Positions 25,657 through 33,094 of a stretch of 58,054 nt of DNA are shown here, one piece after another. Source of the DNA: an uncultured Alistipes sp. (lineage in GTDB: Bacteria; Bacteroidota; Bacteroidia; Bacteroidales; Rikenellaceae); NCBI GenBank assembly GCA_905213895.1, contig CAJMKE010000015.1:1-58054 (forward strand), in the 5' to 3' direction. The notes under the pieces were generated by a model that made no database searches, was not told the origin of the DNA, and saw only the letters and a program-made list of their open reading frames with translations. The position numbers and the translations under genes were made by a program. Position 1 is the first letter of the stretch. Each line of letters opens with the position of its first letter.

Positions 25657-27474
25657 TTAGCAATCCTCGCTGCGCGCAGCCGTGGTGTCTATCAGTGTGT
25701 AGACCTGCAAGTACGGCATGTCGGTACGACCGACGCCCTTGCGCATCAGCGACTTCAAGTCTTCGAGATACGACCCGTACACGTCGCGCGGCAAAGCCTT
25801 GCGGCGGCGGCATATCGCGGCAGCCATACCCACGACCTCACCCATCATAGCCGTGGTGCGCATCACGCGGACAGTGCCGAGGGCTACGTGGCTCACGCTG
25901 ATGTTGCGTCCCGCCATGAACATGTTCGTGATGTCCTTCGAGTAGAAGCAGCGGTACGGAATCGGATAGAATCCGAGCGGGTCGAGGTGTCCGCACGAGA
26001 GGTATTCGCGACCCGGGAACAACTTGCTGTTCTCGGGGTCGGGATAGTGCTGGTCGATATACCACGATGTCGAGGCACTCGCGTCGGGATAGATGACGTT
26101 CTGTTTCAAATCCTGTTCGCGCAGCACGAATTCGCCGATAAGTCGGCGCGACTCGCGCTTGCCCGCCACATGGGATACCCAGCCGAGGTAACTGTTGGTA
26201 TATTCGCTCTTCTGCGAGAAGCGGTTTTTCAGATACGACCAGTTGGAGTAGGCGACGTACATTCCGTAGTCGCGGATGCGCTCGGCATCGGCAATCTGGT
26301 CGTCGCGCATGCCGACCTCCCAGTACCACTGACCGCGGCGCACCTTCTGTACGCTGCGTTCGTCGATTGGCAGACCCCAGTCGATGTCGGGGAACGGACG
26401 TGCCGTGTCGGCTTCGAGGCAGTACCACTGCAACGACGCTCCCATCGTCATGCCGTCCGCCTTGTCGGGAGCCGACTCCTCGCCGTACTCCGACTTCGCC
26501 TCGCGACCCATGTGCCACTCCGCACCAGCGAGGACGCCGAGAACGGCATCGCCCGTACAGTCGGCGAAGAGTTTGCCCGCCACGCGGATACGGTCGTAAC
26601 TGTCGACATTCACCGCCGTAACCGCCGCTATCGTATGGTCGTCGCTCTTCGCCACCTCGCATACGCGGTAGCCCGTGAAGAGCGTAATCCGTTTTTCGGC
26701 TTCTATGACAGCCGCCTTCTTCTCGTCCTCGTATATCTCGGGAGTACGTGCGTTACCCTTGGTAGCAGGTCCGAACTCGTTGAGCAGGTAGCCGAGCGAC
26801 GGATACATGCCGATGTTCAGACGACCGCCCAGACCCACGCGCACCTCCGACGAGTTGTTGCCGCCCAGAACGTGTCTGTCCTGAATCAACGCCACCTTCG
26901 AGCCGAGGCGTGCCGCAGCGACAGCCGCGCACATGCCCGCGACACCGCCGCCCACGACGACGAAGTCGAACTTGCCGCGGTATGCGGCTTTCGACGGAAG
27001 ACCGAGCAGTTTTTTGCGCAATGTCCTGAACCCCTCGACGGAGTTGTCGGGAGCGGATTTGCTCTTTGTGAACAGAATCGCGTCGCAGCGTGCATCGAAT
27101 CCCTGCAAGTCGTGCAGGGCGACTTTATGTCTGCCTTTCGTCAGCGTCAGTTTTGCTCCGCGCTGCCAGTGCCACTCCGAGTCGCCGTTGCCGAAGGTAG
27201 TACCCTCGCACTCGCCGTCCACAAGAATGTTGAACACCCCCGGGGTTGGAGCGTCAGACCAGTATTTCGTCCAGTTGCGGGTACGCACGAACACGTTGTA
27301 CTCGCCGTCCGACGGAATCTCCATCTCGGTCGAGGCATCCTCGACGCGGACGCCCAGTCCGTGGGCGAGCAGGTAGGTCGAACCCATAAGGTCGATGAAC
27401 TGTTGGTCGGCTGTCCAGCCGCCGCGCTCGGCAAACATCGATGCGAGCAGTAAAACGGAATTTTCGGTGTTCAT
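25657..27474 (-). CDS. FAD-dependent oxidoreductase (paralogue 2)
   Basis: 605 aa, the same length as and collinear along its whole length with the gene downstream (both start MN-x-NSV and share the SSEVRVGLGG, MFMAGRNISV-like and HWSD/YWSDAPTPG segments). The FAD motif VVVGGGVAGMCAAVAAARLG is at about residue 172. The two are clearly a tandem duplication, but sequence has diverged well away from the cofactor motifs, so they may act on different substrates or as a heterodimer. It lies 12 nt after the LacI regulator and is probably under its control. Confidence 0.82.
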   Translation of the reverse strand: MNTENSVLLLASMFAERGGWTADQQFIDLMGSTYLLAHGLGVRVEDASTEMEIPSDGEYNVFVRTRNWTKYWSDAPTPGVFNILVDGECEGTTFGNGDSEWHWQRGAKLTLTKGRHKVALHDLQGFDARCDAILFTKSKSAPDNSVEGFRTLRKKLLGLPSKAAYRGKFDFVVVGGGVAGMCAAVAAARLGSKVALIQDRHVLGGNNSSEVRVGLGGRLNIGMYPSLGYLLNEFGPATKGNARTPEIYEDEKKAAVIEAEKRITLFTGYRVCEVAKSDDHTIAAVTAVNVDSYDRIRVAGKLFADCTGDAVLGVLAGAEWHMGREAKSEYGEESAPDKADGMTMGASLQWYCLEADTARPFPDIDWGLPIDERSVQKVRRGQWYWEVGMRDDQIADAERIRDYGMYVAYSNWSYLKNRFSQKSEYTNSYLGWVSHVAGKRESRRLIGEFVLREQDLKQNVIYPDASASTSWYIDQHYPDPENSKLFPGREYLSCGHLDPLGFYPIPYRCFYSKDITNMFMAGRNISVSHVALGTVRVMRTTAMMGEVVGMAAAICRRRKALPRDVYGSYLEDLKSLMRKGVGRTDMPYLQVYTLIDTTAARSEDC

Positions 27475-27486
27475 ATAAACAGATTG

Positions 27487-28536
27487 TTAGTTTTTATCTC
27501 TCTTTTCGCCGCGACGCTGCGCCGAACCGCCGTCCGCGAACTGCGGTTCGACGATATACCGGCTCGGCGACGCATTGTGTTCTATCATGTCGCGCAGCAG
27601 TTCGAACGACCTGACGCCCAAATCCTCGACCGACTGTCCGATATGGGCGACGGTCGGATTGTAGAGGTCGAACACCTCGTTGTCGTCGAAACATACGACT
27701 GCCATGTCGTCGGGCAGATGCAGCCCGAGGGTGTTCATCGCCTGCAACGCCATAAGCGACAATGTGTTGGTCGGGAATATCATCGCATCGACCCCTCGGC
27801 GGTGCGCATCGGCGACGATTTGCGTAACACTGTCGCCCGCCCTGCCGTAGAGGGTGCGGTGAATCCCTATGAACTCTTCCAGTCCGAGTTCGCGCATCGC
27901 GTCGGCGTATCCCGCCTCACGCTCCCTGATTGTCGAGACCTCCATGTCGTAACTGACGAGTTCGATGCGGCGGTAGCCGTTGTCATGAAGCCGTCGTACG
28001 CCCATGCGGCACGCTCCGGCATTGTCGAGAAGCACCCGCGAAGCCTCGATGCCCTCGATGTCGCGGTCGAGCAGCACCACCGGCATTCCCGTCTCGACCA
28101 CCCTGCGAACGGTCTGTTCGCCGCCCGCGCACGAAGCGATTATCAGTCCGTCCACACCCTTGTTGGTCAGGACGGAGACCATGCGTTCGAGTTTGTCCGC
28201 CTTTTCGTCGGTGCTTGCGAACAGCACCGTATAGCCCGATTCGTAGGCGACATTTTCTATATAGCGGACGATATCCGAGAAGAAGCGATTGGCGATGTCC
28301 GACACGACCACGCCGATTGTGCGGGTCTTGCCGCTGCGAAGGCTGCTGGCGGCACTGTTGGGATGATAGTCGAGCCGCGCGGCAATCTCCAAGATGCGCG
28401 CTACGGTATCCTCGCTCACGCGGTACGCCTCCTTGCCGTCCGCCCGCCGGTTGTTGCGGTTCATGACGAACGAAACCAGCGCGATGGAGACCCCCGCTTC
28501 ACGGGCGACATCCTTTATCGTAACTCTTTTTACCAT
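27487..28536 (-). CDS. LacI-family transcriptional regulator
   Basis: 349 aa from the ATG complementary to 28534-28536; an in-frame GTG 9 nt earlier is less likely. The N-terminal helix-turn-helix VTIKDVAREAGVSIALVSFVMN (about 4-25) and hinge region (about 45-60, LDYHPNSAASSLRSGKTRTIGVVVSDI) are typical; the rest is a periplasmic-binding-protein-like sugar-sensing domain. It heads the FAD-oxidoreductase operon and has a 12-bp perfect palindrome inside its own promoter, so it should repress itself and the two enzymes until a sugar-type effector binds. Confidence 0.93.
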   Translation of the reverse strand: MVKRVTIKDVAREAGVSIALVSFVMNRNNRRADGKEAYRVSEDTVARILEIAARLDYHPNSAASSLRSGKTRTIGVVVSDIANRFFSDIVRYIENVAYESGYTVLFASTDEKADKLERMVSVLTNKGVDGLIIASCAGGEQTVRRVVETGMPVVLLDRDIEGIEASRVLLDNAGACRMGVRRLHDNGYRRIELVSYDMEVSTIREREAGYADAMRELGLEEFIGIHRTLYGRAGDSVTQIVADAHRRGVDAMIFPTNTLSLMALQAMNTLGLHLPDDMAVVCFDDNEVFDLYNPTVAHIGQSVEDLGVRSFELLRDMIEHNASPSRYIVEPQFADGGSAQRRGEKRDKN

Positions 28537-28564
28537 ATTCCGCACCTTTTCGATGATGACGAAG

Positions 28565-28596
28565 CAAAGGTATAAAACGTTTTAGCAACTTGCAAA
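28565..28596 (-). promoter_or_regulatory. Promoter of the lacI-like operon
   Basis: Minus strand: TTTG (28593-28596), 20-nt spacer, TACCTTTG (28565-28572), 29 nt before the regulator start. Confidence 0.75.
28573..28584. promoter_or_regulatory. Putative LacI-type operator
   Basis: TAAAACGTTTTA is a perfect 12-bp palindrome with the central CG typical of LacI-family operators. It abuts the -7 box and fills the spacer, where binding would block RNA polymerase. Confidence 0.7.
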
Positions 28597-28621
28597 TTTT
28601 TTTTGCGGGGAAAGGGAGGGG

Positions 28622-28655
28622 CGTTAAAGTCCTTAAAGTCTTTAAGGACATTAGG
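28622..28655. repeat. 9-nt-period TTAA repeat, copy A10
   Basis: CGTTAAAGT / CCTTAAAGT / CTTTAAGGA / CATTAGGGA immediately downstream of the glycosyl-phosphate transferase stop. Confidence 0.65.
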
Positions 28656-28659
28656 GATT

Positions 28660-29823
28660 TCAGAATCGGTCTACCAGACGCTGCATGAAATCGAACATGG
28701 CGCGGTCGGGTCTGTGGTGCGATTTCCAGTCGCGGAAACGGTCCATACGCTCGGGATTCAGTCGGTAGACGAGCCTTACACCATAATATATACCGCACGT
28801 AACGAACAGCGCAGACGCGATGACGATATAGAACTGCGCATCGACCGACAATCCCGCCTGTGCAGCCTTCCAGCAAGCCAACACGACGAGCAGGTTCAGC
28901 ACCACTATGCTCACTGCCGTGCCGATATGCGACACGCCGAGCCAGATGAACATGTGATGGAGGTGGGTTTTGTCGCCGATGAACGGGCTGCCGCCGTGCA
29001 ATATGCGCGCCGTCATGACACGCACCGTATCGAACACCGGAACGGCGAGGGCGGCGAGGGCGAACGGCACGACGCCGAGATTGTGCGCGGCGAACATCTT
29101 GCCGTAGACCGGATTGCTCACGATTTCCATGACGAATACCGACAGCACCACACCCATAAGCAATGTACCGCCGTCGCCGACGAACATTTTGGACGTGTTA
29201 CCGAAGGCGTTGTGGAGCAGGAACGGAATCATCGCGCCTATCGATGCCGCAGCCAGCACGAAGAGTTGGAAATCGCCGCCGAAAAGGAAAATCGCGCCGA
29301 AGAGCGTGCATGTAGCCATAGTGAACATCGAGAACAGACCGTCCACGCCGTCGATAAGGTTCAGGGCGTTGATGATGCCGACCACGGCGAATACCGTCAG
29401 CGGAACGCTCGCGGCGGCAGGCAGTGAGCCGATGCCCCAAAGACCGTGAAAGTCGTCGAGCGAGAGTCCGTCTATATATATCAATATAAGTACGACGACG
29501 ATTTGAGCCGCCAGACGTACCGCCGGCGAGATGTCGAGCATGTCGTCCATCGCACCAACGTACATCATAAGCAGCATGCAGCCGAAGATGACGAACAGCG
29601 ACGAACAGTCGATGACGGCACATGCGCCGACAAGACCGAGCATAATGCCGAAAAAGACGCCGATGCCGCCGAGGACGGGTACGGGACGGATTTGGAGTTT
29701 GCGGGTGTTGGGATTATCGACGAGATTCTTCATCCTTGCGAACCGCACCAGCGACGGGTGGATAACCGCCGAAGCGATGCACGCGACGCAGAACGGAATC
29801 GATATTAGCAGAGAAAGGGTCAT
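28660..29823 (-). CDS. WecA/MraY-type undecaprenyl-phosphate glycosyl-1-phosphate transferase
   Basis: Polytopic inner-membrane enzyme that starts a lipid-linked glycan by transferring a sugar-1-phosphate from a UDP-sugar to undecaprenyl phosphate. 387 aa from the ATG complementary to 29821-29823; the open frame extends upstream, but across the promoter. About 10-11 hydrophobic segments. Family motifs: PVLGGIGVFFGIMLG after RKLQIRP (about residue 40), VGAMDDMLDISPAVRL with the catalytic DD (about 100), DGVDGL (about 170) and the HLHH loop near 290 (GDKTHLHHMFIWLG). Closest to WecA/TagO rather than MraY. Single gene with its own promoter. Confidence 0.88.
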   Translation of the reverse strand: MTLSLLISIPFCVACIASAVIHPSLVRFARMKNLVDNPNTRKLQIRPVPVLGGIGVFFGIMLGLVGACAVIDCSSLFVIFGCMLLMMYVGAMDDMLDISPAVRLAAQIVVVLILIYIDGLSLDDFHGLWGIGSLPAAASVPLTVFAVVGIINALNLIDGVDGLFSMFTMATCTLFGAIFLFGGDFQLFVLAAASIGAMIPFLLHNAFGNTSKMFVGDGGTLLMGVVLSVFVMEIVSNPVYGKMFAAHNLGVVPFALAALAVPVFDTVRVMTARILHGGSPFIGDKTHLHHMFIWLGVSHIGTAVSIVVLNLLVVLACWKAAQAGLSVDAQFYIVIASALFVTCGIYYGVRLVYRLNPERMDRFRDWKSHHRPDRAMFDFMQRLVDRF

Positions 29824-29842
29824 TTGCGTATCATTTATTTGA

Positions 29843-29874
29843 CAAATATACGAATAAGCGAGTGGAATGCCAAA
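29843..29874 (-). promoter_or_regulatory. Promoter of the glycosyl-phosphate transferase (family C promoter 1)
   Basis: Minus strand TTTG (29871-29874), 20-nt spacer, TATATTTG (29843-29850). The spacer shares the sequence TACGAATAAGCGAG (plus strand) with the rplS promoter, and an inverted repeat (GGAATGC / GCATTCC) surrounds the -33 box at about 29863-29889. Confidence 0.8.
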
Positions 29875-29920
29875 TTTATTTGAGCATTCCCGAGCGGGAG
29901 CGGAGAATGTGGGCAGGGGC

Positions 29921-30000
29921 AATAGGTAATATAGGTAGAATAAGTATTATAGGAGACAGCCTATATTACCTATATTACCTATATTACCTATATTACCTAT
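29921..30000. repeat. 9-nt-period TAGGTAATA repeat, copy B2
   Basis: Left arm of GGTAATATA-type units, centre AGGAGACAGCC, right arm of four CTATATTAC units spaced exactly 9 nt. The arms are inverted and could form a long AT-rich hairpin. Confidence 0.8.
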
Positions 30001-30017
30001 CCGCTATTGAAGCGTGT

Positions 30018-30118
30018 GCAGCGGGCGAACTTGTTCGCCCGACAGATGCCGACGAACAAAAAAAGCAGCGAAGAAAAATCTTCGCTGCTCGGTTTTTGTT
30101 GGGCTACCAGGATTCGAA
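30018..30118. repeat. 101-bp direct repeat, left copy, with tRNA-Gln 3' fragment
   Basis: Matches 30255-30355 at 100 of 101 positions. It contains the palindrome GGGCGAACTTGTTCGCCC (30023-30040), a terminator hairpin (30057-30089) and, at 30099-30118, the last 20 nt of tRNA-Gln in minus orientation. Beyond 30118 the tRNA sequence stops abruptly, so this is a pseudo-tRNA end. Confidence 0.85.
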
Positions 30119-30254
30119 GGTGGCGAGCCTTTGGCTCGACTCCTCGCGTGGCGACATCTGAAAATATAACATATTATCGCCACGCAACCTCTAAAATTTC
30201 CAGCCCGACAAAAACCGAAAACGGAGAAACGAAGTTTCGTTGTGTGAGGAGGCA

Positions 30255-30355
30255 GCAGCGGGCGAACTTGTTCGCCCGACAGATGCCGACGAACAAAAAA
30301 AGCAGCGAAGAAAAGTCTTCGCTGCTCGGTTTTTGTTGGGCTACCAGGATTCGAA
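30255..30355. repeat. 101-bp direct repeat, right copy, overlapping tRNA-Gln
   Basis: Partner of 30018-30118; the copies start 237 bp apart. Its right end lies within the T-loop of the intact tRNA-Gln. The single mismatch is in the loop of the terminator hairpin. Confidence 0.85.
30294..30326 (-). terminator. Terminator of tRNA-Gln
   Basis: Minus strand: AGCAGCGAAGA / TCTTCGCTGCT stem with a short loop followed by T7, 10 nt after the tRNA end. Confidence 0.8.
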
Positions 30356-30406
30356 CCTAGAATGACAGGACCAGAATCTGTAGTGTTACCATTACACCAT
30401 AGCCCA
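30336..30406 (-). tRNA. tRNA-Gln (anticodon CTG)
   Basis: 71 nt on the minus strand. Acceptor TGGGCTA / TAGCCCA, discriminator A, anticodon loop TTCTGGT (anticodon CTG, reads CAG), T-arm CTAGG / CCTGG around TTCGAAT. The last anticodon-stem position is an A-C mismatch, as seen in other glutamine tRNAs with weak U/A-type closing pairs. CCA not encoded. Confidence 0.93.
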
Positions 30407-30416
30407 ATTGCGAGTG

Positions 30417-30447
30417 CAAAAATAGAATATATTTTTTCTTTTTCAAA
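30417..30447 (-). promoter_or_regulatory. Promoter of tRNA-Gln
   Basis: Minus strand TTTG (30444-30447), 19-nt spacer, TATTTTTG (30417-30424), 11 nt before the tRNA. Confidence 0.75.
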
Positions 30448-30516
30448 GATTTTTCACGAAAAAATTATATTTTTGTTTGAAATTAAAAACAGGGATAACC
30501 AAATTTTACTTCGTAT

Positions 30517-31818
30517 ATGAATATAAAACTTCGTCTGACGGTGATGAATTTCATGCAGTTCGCTGTGTGGGGTTCGTATCTCGTATGTATCGGAAACTTT
30601 CTCGGTCGGGTCGGTCTCGGCAGCGAGATTTCGTGGTTTTACGTCGTGCAGGGTATCGTTTCGATATTCATGCCGGCGATTCTCGGCGCAATAGCCGACA
30701 AATTCGTCCAGCCGCAGCGTCTGCTCGGCATCGCGCATCTCGTCGCCGGCGTATTCATGATTGCAGCCGGCATGTATGCCCGCGCAATGGGCAGTGAGGT
30801 GCCGTTCTGGACACTGTTCTCGCTCTACACCGTCAGCGTGGCTTTCTACATGCCGACAATCGCGCTGTCGAACACCGTCGCATTCTCGATTCTCACACGG
30901 TTCGGATTCGACACCATAAAGGATTTCCCGCCTATCCGCGTATTCGGAACGGTAGGTTTCATCGCCGCGATGTGGTTCGTCAATTTCGCCAAGTTCGGAT
31001 TCGCCGAATCGTTCCAGTTCACCTACATGCAGTTGATAGTCTCGGGCGTTTTGGGAATACTGCTCGCGCTGTACTCGTTCACGCTGCCGCAGTGTCCGAT
31101 AGACAAGTCCGCCGGCAAGAAGGAGAAGACGCTCGCCCAACGGCTCGGTCTCGACGCATTCGTACTGTTCAAGCAGAAGAAGATGGCTCTGTTCTTCATC
31201 TTCTCGATGCTGTTAGGCGTTTCGTTGCAGATAACAAACGGATTCGCAACGCCTTACATCAACTCATTCGCCATGACGTCCGACAGTTGGTTCGCGCAGA
31301 ACCCTACCCTGCTCACCTCGCTGTCGCAGGCTTCGGAGGCATTGTGCATACTGCTGATTCCGTTCTTCCTGCGCCGGTTCGGCATCAAAAAGGTAATGCT
31401 CATAGCGATGTTCGGCTGGGTATTGCGATTCGGATTCTTCGGCGTCGGCTCGACCGAAACCGTCGCAGGTCTCGTCGCACTGTTCGCGTCGATGATAGTC
31501 TATGGCGTGGCGTTCGACTTCTTCAACGTTTCGGGCGCGCTATTCGTCGAGCGCGAGGCAGGCAGCGACATTCAGGCTTCGGCACAGGGTCTTTTCATGC
31601 TGATGACCAACGGTATCGGCGCATCGGTCGGCACTTGGCTCGCCGGCAAGGTCGTGAACCACTTCTGCGCATGGAACGCCGAGGGCTATTTCGTCGCCCG
31701 TCCCGACGTGGCTGGCGGATGGTCGACGGTATGGATGATATTCTCGGCATACGCGCTCGTCGTCGCGATAGCGTTCGCCGTCGCTTTCAAGTACAAGCAC
31801 GTACCGGAGAAGGCATAA
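30517..31818 (+). CDS. MFS transporter, nucleoside:H+ symporter type
   Basis: 433-aa inner-membrane protein with about 12 hydrophobic segments. MNFMQFAVWGSYLVCIGNFLG at the N-terminus and the later ERLFVEREAG-like segment (ALFVEREAGSDIQASAQGLFMLMTNGIGASVGTWLAGKVV, about 340-380) are characteristic of the NupG/XapB-like nucleoside permease branch of the MFS. It likely imports nucleosides with protons. Stands alone between tRNA-Gln and the zapB-like gene. Confidence 0.85.
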   Translation: MNIKLRLTVMNFMQFAVWGSYLVCIGNFLGRVGLGSEISWFYVVQGIVSIFMPAILGAIADKFVQPQRLLGIAHLVAGVFMIAAGMYARAMGSEVPFWTLFSLYTVSVAFYMPTIALSNTVAFSILTRFGFDTIKDFPPIRVFGTVGFIAAMWFVNFAKFGFAESFQFTYMQLIVSGVLGILLALYSFTLPQCPIDKSAGKKEKTLAQRLGLDAFVLFKQKKMALFFIFSMLLGVSLQITNGFATPYINSFAMTSDSWFAQNPTLLTSLSQASEALCILLIPFFLRRFGIKKVMLIAMFGWVLRFGFFGVGSTETVAGLVALFASMIVYGVAFDFFNVSGALFVEREAGSDIQASAQGLFMLMTNGIGASVGTWLAGKVVNHFCAWNAEGYFVARPDVAGGWSTVWMIFSAYALVVAIAFAVAFKYKHVPEKA

Positions 31819-31832
31819 CGCTCCGACGGACA

Positions 31833-31907
31833 GAATAGGCAGAAATAGGTAGAATAGGTAATATAGGTTTTTCGCCCATATTACCTATACTACTTATATT
31901 ACTTATC
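31833..31907. repeat. 9-nt-period TAGGTAATA repeat, copy B3
   Basis: AATAGGCAG / AAATAGGTA / GAATAGGTA / ATATAGG, then an inverted series CATATTACC / TATACTACT / TATATTACT, following the transporter stop; may serve as its hairpin terminator. Confidence 0.7.
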
Positions 31908-32010
31908 GCCCCAGACCACCGTCGATACCACGAAACTGTCGTCAGGCGGCACTCCCGCGCCGACAAACCACAAAAATTCGCAGATATTTCGTTTTCCCGA
32001 AAAATATTCG

Positions 32011-32018
32011 TACCTTTG
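32011..32018 (+). promoter_or_regulatory. -7 box of the zapB-like/zapA unit
   Basis: TACCTTTG, 27 nt upstream of the ATG at 32046. It overlaps an upstream in-frame ATG, which argues for the later start. Confidence 0.55.
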
Positions 32019-32045
32019 GTGTCGTATTATATAGCGACACGACAC

Positions 32046-32339
32046 ATGACCAACAAGGAGATTACAGATGCCCTCGAAGCGAACGTGCGCCGACTGATGA
32101 AGCAGCACTCCGATGCGATGGAGCGGCTCGCGAAATTGCAGAAGGCGAACGACGAGCAGGCGGTGAAGATACGCTCCTTGCAGGCTCAGGCGAAGCAGGA
32201 CAAGGAGGAGATTTCCCGACTGCGGCTGGGCGAAGCAATGGTCGGCGGCGGTCGCGACAAATCGGCGGCGAGAGCGCAGGTAAACCGTTTATTGCGGGAG
32301 GTAGACAAGTGCATCGCGCTGGTTTCAAACGAAATATAA
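32046..32339 (+). CDS. Small coiled-coil protein (ZapB-like) upstream of zapA
   Basis: 97 aa, almost entirely a coiled coil (about residues 8-65, MKQHSDAMERLAKLQKANDEQAVKIRSLQAQ), then a short basic tail with RAQVNRLLREVDKCIALV. No signal or membrane segment. Genes for such proteins commonly sit before zapA in Bacteroidetes, and a role with ZapA at the Z-ring is the likely one, by position. zapA begins 24 nt downstream. Confidence 0.7.
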   Translation: MTNKEITDALEANVRRLMKQHSDAMERLAKLQKANDEQAVKIRSLQAQAKQDKEEISRLRLGEAMVGGGRDKSAARAQVNRLLREVDKCIALVSNEI

Positions 32340-32363
32340 TATCGCACGACTGACGGATACGCC

Positions 32364-32660
32364 ATGAACGACGACAAGTTGGACATAAAGTTGAAAATCG
32401 CAGGAAAATCCTACTCCATGAGGATAGACCCCCACAAGGAGGAGATTTACCGGCTGGCGGAGCGCGAAGTGAACCGCTACGTAACCAAATACGAGCAGGC
32501 GCACCTCGACGGATACGGAGTGGGCGACTATCTGGCGATAGTGGCGTTGCAACTCGCGGTATCGAACATCCGGCTGTCGCAGAGCCGCGAGATAGGCAGC
32601 GAGGAGTTGAAGCGGCTGGCGGAACTCGCGAAAGAGGTCGAAACGCACCTCGACAAATAG
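32364..32660 (+). CDS. zapA: Cell division protein ZapA
   Basis: 98 aa, typical ZapA size. It starts with the beta strand region KLDIKLKIAGKSYSMRIDPHKEEIYRLAEREVNRYV, the ZapA domain that binds and bundles FtsZ at the division ring, and ends in a long helix that forms the dimer coiled coil (SQSREIGSEELKRLAELAKEVETHL). Followed by the 6S-like RNA and rny. Confidence 0.9.
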   Translation: MNDDKLDIKLKIAGKSYSMRIDPHKEEIYRLAEREVNRYVTKYEQAHLDGYGVGDYLAIVALQLAVSNIRLSQSREIGSEELKRLAELAKEVETHLDK

Positions 32661-32781
32661 GCGGACTGCGGTTCGCGGTATCGGACGAAGGACGAAAAAC
32701 ATACGGAATGAGGACGATGCCGAAACGGAGAGAGAGAACAGGAGAGAAAAAGGATAGAGGTTCTTTACATATTTGTAATAC

Positions 32782-32988
32782 AGGAAATTTACCCGCATAA
32801 ATTCCTTGGCTTTGCGAAACTGAACACATTTTATATTGGGGTAGACTCGATACGTCAAAACCAGGCCTTGTAGCCCGACGCGGTGAGTACGAGAGTACCG
32901 ATGGAAGGTTGCGACGGTTTGTAAGCCCCACACATGACTTATCTTGCAGATTCGTCAAACGGAGAAGGAATTATATGCGGTTTTTTGT
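32782..32988 (+). ncRNA. ssrS: 6S-like RNA between zapA and rny
   Basis: The 434-nt gap 32661-33094 has no gene but shows a long rod-like fold. The 5' strand CCGCATAAATTCCTT (32793-32807) pairs with the 3' strand AAGGAATTATATGCGG (32965-32980), which is followed by T6; an inner helix joins TGGGG (about 32838) to CCCCA (about 32930). A closing stem, a large central bulge and a terminator are the 6S layout, and the zapA-6S-rny order is known for Bacteroidales to my recollection. A possible -7 box (CATATTTG) ends at 32775. Ends are approximate. Confidence 0.65.
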
Positions 32989-33094
32989 TGCGTTTCGGAG
33001 CGGCACGGCAAAGCCGCCCGCCCGAATCGCCGCAGGAAAAGAATATACACATTTATTAACTTAACATAAAAACAGTTTTTACTCAAACAAGATT

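Noticed and set aside
23781..27453. Two plus-strand frames of about 600 codons opposite the FAD oxidoreductases
   Set aside because: Their near-equal length and parallel composition only reflect the duplicated genes on the other strand.
30099..30118. A second tRNA-Gln gene
   Set aside because: Only the last 20 nt match; the 5' T-stem strand and everything before it are absent, so no cloverleaf forms.
29862..30161. A small plus-strand frame rich in Tyr-Leu repeats
   Set aside because: It is only the translation of the 9-nt-period repeat B2 and part of the 101-bp repeat; 9-nt units keep a frame open without coding.
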